From contig NC_135786.1 of assembly GCF_051106095.1 (NCBI RefSeq), positions 87,208,001-87,272,000 on the forward strand: a DNA stretch of 64,000 bases, written 5' to 3'. The notes below the pieces were generated by a model. The model saw only the letters and a program-made list of their open reading frames with translations, searched no databases and had not been told where the DNA came from. Origin of the DNA: Pogona vitticeps. Its lineage: Eukaryota > Chordata > Lepidosauria > Squamata > Agamidae. This document shows positions 47,163 through 59,000 of the stretch, in pieces; the first letter of the stretch is position 1, and every line of letters begins with the position of its first letter. A program made the translations under genes and the position numbers.

Positions 47163-49319
47163 AGAAATGGCCACGAATCAGAAAAACTGGGTGATTTATT
47201 TTGATTCATGATTTGTCAATGTCAATGAATCACAAATTATGAATTTATGATTTTTTTTCTGATGAATCGACAAATCAATTTATCAATTCATTTTTACTCT
47301 AAAACACTATAAAGTGGCCTCCGAACCACCTAGAGACACCAAATTCACAGGGAAGCTTTCCCTGACTCCCCCTCCCTTTTAATAGAAGGGAAATTACAAA
47401 TAACAAAATTTAAACTAAAATACAGAGTCAATGGTGACTACGCACAATACACATAGAATATTTCCCACCCGTGCCTCCTTGGACTAGGTGACCAATAATA
47501 CCAGTCTGTATCCCTTTTCACCCCATTCATCTCCAAAAATACATTGATTCTTCTGCTGGCATACAGCCTTTCCCCTTCAAAAGGACATATTCCAAATATA
47601 AATTCCATACCATTCCTCGTGTTTTCATTCCACATGTTAACTTATCATTAATTGATAAGCTCCACATTTCTTTATACGTCTTCAAGCTTGATTTATCGCT
47701 TTTCCAGTTCTTTGCAAATATTAACCTTGCTGTCGTAACCGTTATAACAAGTAACTCTTTCTGATCTTTTTTCAAATGGTCATTCTTAGTTATGTTCAGG
47801 AGGGCAATAATTGGAGATATCTAAATATCCTATCCAATAATTTTTCTAATTTCTTTAAAAACCAGTGCCCATTCTTTATTTCACATGTCCACCACATATG
47901 CATATACAGTACAGTAGATCCCTTTCTCCTTTTTGCATCTCCAGCATTGAGATGGTATGTTTTTATTTATTATGTTCATTCTTACTAGAGTTAAATACCA
48001 TCTCCACGCTAACTTATAACAATTTTCTTTTACCCTTATAGACATATCCTTCATTATTCTTTGTAACCATATCTTGTTCCAGTCCTCTCCTTTACTCTCT
48101 TCCTCAAAGTCTTCCTGCCACTGGTTTTTCCTCCTTGCTTGTTCAAATCCTGAATGTAGTAAAATGCTATAATTACACTAACCAGCCCTCCATTCTGTCG
48201 GAGTGTTCTGTCATTTCCAGTTCCCTCCATATTAGGTTTCTATTGTGTACTATAATATCTGGTATATGCCTAAATTAACTTGCAATGTAATACAATTTAA
48301 TATTAGGAAATCCAAGCCCTCTTTTTTGTGGAATATACCATAACCTCTTATTGATCCTTGTTCGCTTGTTTCCATTGCAATAATTATTTATTAACTTTTG
48401 CCAGTCTTTCAAATATCTTTCTCCAATCTTTATTGGGAGCATCCAAAATACAAAGTTAATTTTAGGGATAATCTTCATTTTCCATAATGCTGTTCTACCA
48501 AACCAAGACAATTCAAATTTTTGATACCAGTTTATCTGTTCATTAATTTCTTTCTTCAATTTGTCCATATTTAATTTAATTATATATTGTAAATTCCATG
48601 TAATATAAATGCTTAAATATTTAATTACATTCTCTATTCTTCCTTTAATTTTTTTTAGGTTCCCTCTTGTCTACTGAATGATTTAATAACATACATTTGG
48701 ATTTCTCCCAATTCTCTTTCAAACCAGTTGTTTCTTCAAATAAATTTAAATGTATTCTGTTTTTGTGCAATGTTTCTTTTGGATTTTTAATTATTAATAA
48801 TGTATCATCTGCAGACAAGTTTATTTTATCCTCCTCTCTTGTATCTACGCCTTTAATTAAATGATAATCTTTAATTATTTGTGCCAGCACGTCTATTACC
48901 AGTGTGAATAAAATTGGAGATAGTTTGGGTTTCGGACATCTGAGTTAAAAACCCACCAGGAGCCCCCCCCCAAGAAAGTCCCCCTCCCCGGCACCCAGAG
49001 ACACCAAAATCACAGAGAGGCTTCTACTGACTCTCCTCTGCAGTCTCACCAAGTTTGGTGAAGATTGAGTTTTTTAGCAGCTGGCTTGGGAAACCCCATC
49101 TTCACCAAACTTGGAGGGATTGCAGAGAGTCAGAATTTTGGTGTCAGTAGGTACCTGTGGGGGCATTTTATAGCCAAACAAATTGACAAATCAAAAATTG
49201 CTAAACATTTGTTGATTCGTATTCATTGGGGGCATTGATATGTACGGATATGAAACAACAGATTAGCAATTTTTGAACAAATTTGGTGATTCATTTTTTA
49301 AATTCATGCCCATTTGTAA
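47163..49319. mobile_element. Terminal-inverted-repeat element split by an L1
   Basis: The left end AGAAATGGCCACGAATCAG and the reversed right end CAAATGGGCATGAATTTAAA are imperfect inverted repeats. Both arms share GACACCAAA...CACAG and GACTCTCCTC-like words. The right arm has a 17-base perfect hairpin (49049-49065 with 49098-49114). An L1 fragment occupies about 47410-48925. Confidence 0.6.
47410..48925 (-). mobile_element. L1-clade LINE fragment (ORF2 3' half)
   Basis: The - strand carries ADDTLLIIKNPKETLHKNRI (the reverse transcriptase ADD box with F changed to S just before it), FEETTGLKENWEKSKCMLLN, WFGRTALWKMKIIPKINFVF and WMLPIKIGERYLKDWQKLIN. These are the order and spacing of L1/Tx1 ORF2. 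Several frames, so it is inactive. Confidence 0.85.
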
Positions 49320-49486
49320 TTCTATGCTGTAACATGGAATGGGAGGAATTTTCATGTGTCACTACTTCCTGAAAAACCATAATAATGGGCCAAAGATTTT
49401 TTTTAACATGGCCTTCCCTGCCACACCTGTAGATATGGGAAGAAGATACTATGTGTAATTCACAGTATTGTGTTATTGTTGCAGTT

Positions 49487-49492
49487 TTTATT
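49487..49492 (-). terminator. Candidate poly(A) signal for vitellogenin
   Basis: AATAAA on the - strand about 425 bases past the TAG at 49917. It would serve if the gene really ends there. Confidence 0.35.
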
Positions 49493-49916
49493 TAAATAAA
49501 AACTTATGTCTGTATTTCTAGGTAGACATTCTGGCACCTGATGTTGTACAGTATTTGGAATTTTGATTATCATGGTTTTCTAATTTTTTTAAAAGTACTC
49601 ACATTTCTCTCTCTTATGTTTTGGGCCCTCCTAGTGCAATATAATAGATGAGATAAAACCTTAAAGTATGGGCTTGTCTATATACCTGTTCTGGAATGGG
49701 CTGAAGCAGGCTAAATAGAATTGCTAGGATGTCCAGAATGCCCTCTGGTGCAGTCTTTCCACCCAAATGGCATACCAACCCCACATGATCCTTTTTGTCC
49801 CACTGCCAGTGAGGAAGATTTGTTTGTATGTTTTTCTTAATTGGTTCTTGACCAATCAGCAAACGTGTCTGATGGTTGACTATGTGTCCAAATGTATAAA
49901 TATTGTGGAAATGTTG

Positions 49917-50078
49917 CTAACCTGTGACCCAGTCCTCTGGAACCACCCAAGACTGGGCAAAGCTTTTTGCATTTTCAGCTATGTTTCCATTGGGCATCTT
50001 GTATTCCTGTTCATACTCAGCATCATATCTTCCACAAATTCCACAATTTTTCCCACTCATCCAGAAAGGTACTTGAAT
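49917..50078 (-). CDS. VTG: Vitellogenin exon, last one found (VWD core)
   Basis: It encodes IQVPFWMSGKNCGICGRYDA, EYEQEYKMPNGNIAENAKSF and AQSWVVPEDWVTG, then TAG. The CGICG motif is intact. Family members have a Cys just after the SWIL segment (for example SWILEEAPC), but here that place reads EDW. A donor-like GTTAGC would end the exon at 49922; if it is not used, translation stops at 49917-49919. Confidence 0.9.
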   Translation of the reverse strand: MQVPFWMSGKNCGICGRYDAEYEQEYKMPNGNIAENAKSFAQSWVVPEDWVTG

Positions 50079-53000
50079 CTGCATGAGAACACAATAAAAG
50101 TCTGAGCAGGGCTGACCATATATATATACTTTAAAAGCGATCCAAAGCATTAGGAACAGGGCATAACAAAAAAAGAACAATGGGCAGGGGAGAGGAAGTA
50201 TACCTTTAAATTGTTTCCATCATAAAAAAGCTTTTCAATGCCGTTTTCTGGGGCTTTTAGTAAGAAACCATTCTTATCGCAGTTGATGAAGATATATCCA
50301 CCTGTATCCAGAAAGCAAAGTTATTTAGTATCTCAAAGATGGTTGTAATCATAACTCATATAATTATTCCAGTACAGTAGACTGAGGTATCTGCAGGGGA
50401 TTGGTTTCAAGCCCCCTACTGTAGATACTGAAAAGGTGCCTAATAGTAAATGCTATACATACCGTATTTTTCTGTGTATAAGACACTGCTTTTCCCTAAA
50501 ATCATTACATTGAAATTTGAGGCGCATCTTGTACATGGAAATAAGCTGAGGAGAGAACAAAATGGGCCCGTACCTTGCCTCTGCAAACAAGCTTCCTTCA
50601 ATCATGAGGCTTAGCTTCCTACAGTCAGGAGACTTAGCTTCCTCACGAGCCTTATGGAACTGATGTCAGCTGATGCTGAACAAACCAATTGGAACATACT
50701 TCATTGGAGGTGGAGCTGTAGGCAGTGCTCAGATACAACAGGGACTCGTAATGTCCAAGCGTTCTAAGCCCAGATGCTGAATACTCAAAGCTAGGTTTTC
50801 TTAATTTGGGGGTTAGAAAAGGGGGGGGCATCTTATAAATGAAAAGATACGGTAATGTGTTCTCTTTATCTAGTGACCAATTCTGGTAAATACACCTTGG
50901 AAATACATATCATGTATTTCTGAGTTTTTTATTCACTATTTCAGGCAGTGTATAAGTGAATATAAGATTCCATGGACGGGGTGTGTGTCCTACTATAATT
51001 ATGAAAGCCAGCCATTTGCAGCTGAAATGCTGTGGCTATTCATGTGACAGTTGCACAAGCTGGGATTCTCTCCACATGGTATTATGAGTATAAAATGTTG
51101 GCTGAAATCCTGTTGTGCAGCTCCTCATGCACAATGGGAATGATATTTTTGGCAGTGGCAGTTTGCTGCTGATTAAAGTCTTCCTTTTGTGATTTCAGGG
51201 TGCACATGGCTCATGCATGATGCAGTGAAGTCATAAATTGAGGTATTTAATGAGTGGTAATATGCTAATGTTGATGATGTCATACCTGTTGTGCAGGCAT
51301 ACCCTACCCAATAGGATTTTGGCCATTAATTGAATAAATATAATATTGGGTTTAGGATTCAAAAATCAACTAGTTAGCCAAATACCTTTTTATTCAAGTA
51401 GTCTTTTGGCAACTGGTTGCTAAGGGAGGGGCTTTTTACTAATTGGCATTAGACATTTTGCTTCAATATCTGACCATATTGTGTGTTTTGCTTGTAATAT
51501 TTCTCCCATCTCTGAGCACCCATGCCATAGATAGGTCAAGTGGATTACAGTTTTCTGAGAAAGACAGAAAGGACGTGGAGTTACATACCTGACGTGGAAA
51601 CGTAAGGGAGATTCTCTTCCGGAATTTCAGTCCCATTAATCCGCATTTGAACGTGACCATTTGAAGAAAGCACGTCAACATCACTTCAAACAGAACAATC
51701 TGGTTTAATTAATGCGATAACACATGCACATCCTGCATTTCAGAAAAGCATGTACTGTACACCCAAAATGGGTCCCTGCTGTATAAAGGTACTGTACTTG
51801 CATTGATTGCTATCCAGCTGTGTCCCTGGGCCAACCCACAGCTTTGTGGAGAGTTCCATAAAGAGAAGACACGGACAATGTTTTTAAAAGACAATTAAAA
51901 ACTTGGATATTTAGGCAGGCTTTCCCTCCAGTCAGCTAAGTCTTTTTCTTTCTTCTTTCCTTATCCTACCCCATCTTGGTAATTTTTTTTCCTAAATTAA
52001 TTGTCTTAATTAATATAGTAATTGTATTTTTAATGATTATATATATTTTATATTGATTTTTATGTTGTAAGCCGCCCCGAGTAGACATGGTCTAGAGGGG
52101 CGGGGTATAAATAAACAAACAAACAAACAAACAAACAAATAAATAAATAAATATTAAAAAAACATGTGATGTCTTCAAATTCCTCTTTCTGCAACCCATC
52201 GCCACTCTGCCGTGGTCCAAAACTTGATGGAGGAGATGTGAAGGGGAGGGAGGGGAATGTTCAGAGGAAAGATGGGATCAAGAGAAAACTACAATAGGGC
52301 CCCCATATCTGAGGGGAATTGACTCCAACTGTGTTTGCTGAAAAACACAGAATAATATTTTTATAGCAAGTGCTATACATAGCATAGTCTCTGCCTCCAG
52401 TTAGTGGCTAGTTCTGGTAACTTGAGTATTAAAAATATGTGTTTTTTTTGAGGGGGAGAAGTTTTTCTTTTAATATTTTAAACATTTCCAGACTGTGGAA
52501 ATGTGAATCAGTGGATACTGATCCCATGCACAAGGGGGTCCTATTGTACCTACCTCCTGCTTCCTACTGATAGATACATTTGCTAAAAGCCTTCCATCAG
52601 CAAGGGGAACTTTAACTAATTTGCTATATGCCACTGAAATGATGACTACTTCCTTGAGTGTAATCAATTTACCATTGGACACTGAATTATAATGGTTTTA
52701 CTGCTTTATTTAAAATCCTATACTTGATGGCAAAAGTATGTAATTCAGGGAGTGTCTAATGTAACTGCTCTTGCTGCTGATCTTATTACAAATCCCCATT
52801 CATTAGCTGGTTTCTTAGATTTTGAGCAGCTTAATTTTGAATGCATTACTTACAGATTTGCAAGTTTGATATGGATGATTTTCAAATGACTGGGCTGTTC
52901 CACTTTCTTTGCAATCACCAGAAACTTCATTTCTGAGCTGCAGTCCCAGGCTAAAACATGGTACGAACTTGTGGGCATGATATACTGAAAATTCACTCCA

Positions 53001-56000
53001 TTAAAAGTTGTGACACTGTCTTCGGATACTGAACAGTGACCTGAAAAGTAAACACTATCAGCAGTAATTTCTAATTTTTACAGTTAATAATTCTGACAAT
53101 ATAAACATTCTTATGTTTTCCACAGTCAGTTTCCAAATCTGAAAGTGTGTCAGCGCATTGTGTAGGCTGTGAAAGAGGTGACGAGACTCTCAGAGGTTGA
53201 GGGGACCCAGATTTCCTGGGTTTCATTTTTTTTATACCTCTGGTTAAACCAGACTTTGCATATAATGCTGGAAGCAGGAGGACAATTCTCTTACTAACCT
53301 TTCAGGTTTTCAGCAACCAAGGTTGGCAGATAAGAGACAAAGTCCCAAGCACGGGATGGGACAGCTAAAGCTTCTGTATGTTGGCGCACAGGAAGTGAAA
53401 CTGGGAACTTGATGTTTGTGTCATAAATTGTAACCTGGAAAAAAAAGAATTACTTTAATATGCCTGTAATATTTCTTGACTTCAAGGCATAGCAACAAAG
53501 GGCGGGGTTAGACTTTGTTAGAAATGTGAAGTGAGTAGAATCTAGCTACATCAAAATTTAGTAATACATGTTTAAACATGTTTTTACAGGTCATGCATAT
53601 CTTAAAAGAAATAGTTCTCTAGGATTAAGCTGAAATTTTGCTGTCGTGGACAGGTAACATTTCTGAGCAGCTTTTAGTACGAGGTCAGGATTGCTCCCTT
53701 TCCCTGGCAAAGCAACTACCAAGGGAAGAGAAGAGATGCCACACCAGTGAGACTTTGGGCATGCTGCTGCAATGAGTCTCAGTGAAATCGAGGGAGCTGT
53801 GAGTTTAAAGAGACCAGGCTATCGTGATGCATTGAGCTGTATCCAAACCCACTGCTCTCCTGGCAAGAGAAGAGGCACATCATGCTCTGTAGCTTGTGCC
53901 TTGGAGTCGCCGCAGCCACTTTCAGGGACTCGATACGCAGTACAGCATGAACTACCCACTCCCCTCTTTTCACCCCCTGCCCCTTTAATTTTGGCTCAGC
54001 CTGAGCATCCCACAAGCTTTCCTCTTTTCAGGTCCATAATCCTTGACCAAGGTTTCTATATCGTTTGGAAGCAGAATAAATAGTTCCTTTACTTGCTCTT
54101 CTTATTAATCACCTGGCAGAGTTCTTTCCTATTTTGCCACATACAGTGGTGCCTTGCTAGACGATTGCCTCGCGGGATGAAAACCCGCAAGACGATTAGT
54201 TTTTGTGATCACTATGGTGCCTCACAAGATGTTTGTTTTTCTATGACAGTGCTTCGCAAGATTTTTTCTTAGACCAATGCTTTGCAAGACTTTTTTTTAG
54301 ACCGATGCTTCGCAAGACTTTTGTTTTAGACCGATGCTTCGCAAGACTTTTTTTTTGAGACCGATGCATAGGGAACCTCGCAAGATGATTTTTTCACAAG
54401 ACGACAATTTTCGCAGAACGAATTAAAATTGTCTTGCAAGGCACCATTGTATATTCTTGGAGGTCACCGCTAACCTTCTTCCCATCTACAGCATTCCTTG
54501 TAGATTTGGGAAGGAATGATCTTGATTGTAGAGCTAGTGTGACTTCGTGGCTCCTGTCATGGGTAGTTTGATTTTATTTGCTGATCTGTTTGTCTATTTA
54601 CTGAAGTGAGAGGAACTGCAGTTTAACAGTGCAAACAATTGGCAGTTAAGTCATTGAAATGCCCAACTGGCACAAAGGTACTTACGCCATATATGTACCA
54701 TTGATAAAGAGAAATACTGCTGTTGTTGGTATAAATTAACAGTATCATCTCCAGAGAGTAAAGCTGTCACCAGTCCTTTGCCTCAACATGGTCAAAATCA
54801 TGAAGGGGGAGCAGTATGTCTTGGGCCCATCTTCACTGTCCTGCCTCACCAATCCTGCCTTCACCATCCATACCTTGTGGTTGGACACGTGATCTGAGGA
54901 CCCTGGCTCTCTCGTTATAGGTTCTCACTGCAATTTACAGCCTCATTATTCCAGGTTTGAAGTTAGGCACGTCAGCTCTTAAATCCCAATGTGTGAACTG
55001 TGGGGATCGAGAGCAGCGGAGGGTCTCAGGGGCAAGACTGGTAGAGACTTTCACCTCTCTCACTTCTCACCATTCTAGGGACATAAGGGAGAACCAATGA
55101 AAAGGGCTTACATCCTCCTTGAAACCTGCATGATGGACTTTCTATGACTGACGGAAACACCATCAATTCCTGGAGGATGTGAGACCAAATGAGAAAATTC
55201 AGTTAATGTGTCATTAGAAGGAGAGCTCTCTTCTAATGCAAAATACTTTGCCTTCATTGACATTTGGCAAATTAGCCTGCTTTTGTTCTATCTTTGGTCA
55301 GCTGGAAGAAAGCATAGCTTTTTTCTTTTTTCCATGCTTGATGCCTCAGCCATGTAGCACTTAAAAGATCTGCCTGTCTGGACAGATAAGAGGAGGACAT
55401 TTTCAACTCTCTCACTGTGAGTTCTGATAAGTAGGCACAAATCACTTTAGCTGACACAGGGTAGTGTCCTCCCCACTAACAATAATGACAACACCACAAA
55501 GAAAAATATTTACATGAGGTAACCTGAGAATAAGATCACAGGTTCTTGGAGACACGAGAGCCACCACTGCAGAAGCTTCTTGTGGAGGATTTTTCTGTTC
55601 CACTTCAGACCATCCAAGCATATAGGCAGTACCTGGGATAAATGTCAAAAGCCTAGAAGAAAATTGAGGAGAAAAAATTTATAATCATAACTGGTCAAAT
55701 AATTCAGCAGACAGTTTAAGGAAAGCAAATTCAGTGGCCTATGGAATGGAAAAAGTTTTGTCCACAGCCGGATTCTTGTCACTTTCAATGAGAAACTATC
55801 AGTAGAGTCTCATCTGACAGGATAAGAGGAAGAGTTATATATTTTAATTAAATTGGTTTTGTCTGGGTTGTAAACAGACAATTATTTTGCCTCTGGCTGA
55901 ACTAGCTTTCTCCTGTGTTGCTCCCCCAGTGTAGGTAGTATATAATTGAAAAATATTTTAAATGCATCTCCCTTAGAATGCAAATTGTTCCCTCCCTCTG

Positions 56001-59000
56001 CTTTTAGGAAGGCTCTGAAGATCCATGGTTTCAACTTGGCCTTTTCAATTGTTTTGTTTTAACTTATTTTAAATTATATTTATTACCCATAAAGAGTACT
56101 ACTTTTAGTGGGGGGGAAATGAAACAAACAAACAGGGTTAAACCGCTGTACTGCAGCCAAAACTGTGCTCACGACCTGGGGTTCAATCCCAGGTAGCGGC
56201 TCAAGGTTGACTCAGCCTTCTATCCTTCCGAGGTTGGTAAAATGAGTACCCAGCTTCCTGAGGGGGCAATGTATAGCCTGCATAATTAACTTGTAAACTG
56301 CTCAGAGAGTGCTTGAAGCACTATGGGGCGGCATATAAGCAGCACGATTTGCTTTTTGCTTTGCTCAGTTTCCATGCAAAATCTGAATGCAATGTTCAAT
56401 TGCTTTTTAAATCTCTTACTCCCTTGCCACATCTTCTATTTGTGGAGGAATGCTGGGCCATTCCACTTTAATTTGCATCGCCGGATAACCAGAAAACTGT
56501 CCATATGCAATATTTCCTTCAATCCTATAGTCTTGGCAGTCTTGGCCCCATTTCAGGTAACCCTATAAAGAAGCAGATAGTCGACAATGAATTATAATCA
56601 TTATATGAGCTACAATATTGCAGTTATGACTGTGTCTTTTTCAAATCATTTTATTGCACTCCTTCCCTGCCTACCAAAAATAATTTTACCCAAACTATAG
56701 TTCTGGACCAGATCATTTATATTGGTAACAACAATCTTTGAAAGGCAAATACGATTTCCCATCCTTTACAGCCAAAGGATATATTGGGGAATTTCACTTA
56801 TGTAACTGGACTAAGTGAATGTTGACATACAGAGCATTGATGTCAGACACACATGCATTGACAAGGAAGCATTAAGAGGTGGTCTGTGGGTGAAATAAGC
56901 TTCCTTTTCCCACTGGCCTTTTTGCATTTCACGGAAGATTTTGCTCAGCTATCTTAACTCTGTAGTGCGTCAAGAACACACATACAAAGGAGCCACAGAA
57001 AGGCAAAGCCAAGACTGTTTGGCCCTTTCTAAGTGAACTTTGGCTCACCAAGAGTGATTTGTGCATCTAGTCATCTCACAATGACTTCCCAGAGTGGCTT
57101 CATGCACTTTGTGCCAAATAAGTTGGACTCATGGACAAATACTAAGATGGCTGATAATATTGCAAGTGCTAAAAAATTTGAAACTGACAGGAGCCTAATA
57201 AAAAGACAGCCAAGCAGAGCTCCCGCTTGAAATACTGCTGTGACAGAAACAGTAAATAATAATCATCATGTGCCGACAAGTCAATTCTGACTCACAGCAA
57301 CCCTTTTCAGGGATTTCCAGGTAGACAAATACTCAGATGCAGTTTACCATGCCTTTCTTCTGGGGCACCCTGGGAATGTGTAGCTGGCCCAATGCCACAC
57401 AGACTGGCAAAGGACCCAGTGCTTGGAAGCAGAAAGTAGCCTATACAACTGAAAAGTGCTTTAGGCATAAACCCAGTTAGAGTAGAATCAATAGAATTTA
57501 CAAAAATGATGAATTGCCATTTAGCAGGTCTATTCCAGTTGTGACTAATGATCAGATTTACACTGTTTTGATAAAAATCCCTGATGGAATACAAAACAAA
57601 AGAAACATCGCACTGCTTAGCAAGCACACCATATAGTTTAGGGAAGTGATGAAGGGGAAATTTTGGAGGTAGCCTTCTATAGTGTTGTGAAGAACAGAAG
57701 CCACTGGCGTGAAAGCAATTGCTTGTCCTACTTAGATAGAATTGTCAAATGGAAAAACACATTTAAATTCCATTGATTCTATGGATTTCATTCAATAATT
57801 TATGCAAAGTTAATAATTAAAAAGCCCAGGTTGCATAGCACCTTCAGCTAAATTAACACAATTTGAGCAGTATGATTAGAAACATTCCAATATCTATTTG
57901 TAATTAATGTTGCATGATTTGATTCAGAAACAAATAGCACCTGTCTTAATTCTTCTTACCTTGGCATGTTGATAGTCAAGAATGGAAACTTCAGCACAGA
58001 TTTTCATTCTTTTGGATCCATTTAAGTGTGACACAAATACTTGTACTGCAGGTGTAATGGAGTGTAGTTCATCATGTAGAACCAGATGGAATACTGTGCG
58101 TTTCCTATCATTCTGGATGGTGCTTAGAGTAGTAGTCAGCCCTGATGATGCCTTACTGTGTCTCAAAAACTGGGGCTAAAATCACAGGAAGAACAAAAAG
58201 GAGAATGACAAGCAAAATGGGATGGTGGAATTCAGACCTTTTTCAGTACCTTGCCCTGAAAAACTATATATTACCTACTTCCAAGTAAATAACCCAACAT
58301 TTAAAAATGCTCCAGTCAAGCAAATAGTCATAGTACAGGGAGCTCTGATATTTATGGGTGGCATGATCTCACAACTTCTATTGACCTGGCTTCTGGAGAG
58401 CCCTTGACCTGGGGCCCTCATGCCAAATTTGTTCCATGGCTCAAATTCACCGAAAAACTGACAGGTAGAAAGTGGGAAGGCAGTGTGATGCACATGTTGG
58501 AGTGGGACTGGAGATAGTCAGCTTCAGTTCCACGATGAGCCATGAAAACTCAGTAGGTGGCCTGAGGCCAGCCACTCTTCCTAAACCTGAGCTACCTCAC
58601 AGGATTTCTGAGAGGAAAAAGCAGGCAGGCAGGAGAACCATGTGTGCTACCTTGAGCTCACAGGAGGAAAAGAAGACATATTTTTAAAGCCACTCTGCAC
58701 ATTCCCACAGTGTTGTCAAATTAAACACAATGTTTTGAATGACCAAATAGTGGGAGGTTTCTAGGTCCCAACAATAAGTGTCTTCTGACCAAAGAAGCTC
58801 CCCCCTTCCATTTTCTATTGAGGTGCCCCTCTGCAGACCTAGTGCTATGACCTTCCATGAAAACAACTATTGCCACTTGCTGTGACATTTCTTTCCCTTC
58901 TGAGGTGTCCTGAGGATGCCTCACCAGCTATCCTCTTTTCCATGCAATTCCTCTCTCTTCCCACCCACCCCTTTTTATTTTCATTTTAAAAACCATACAG

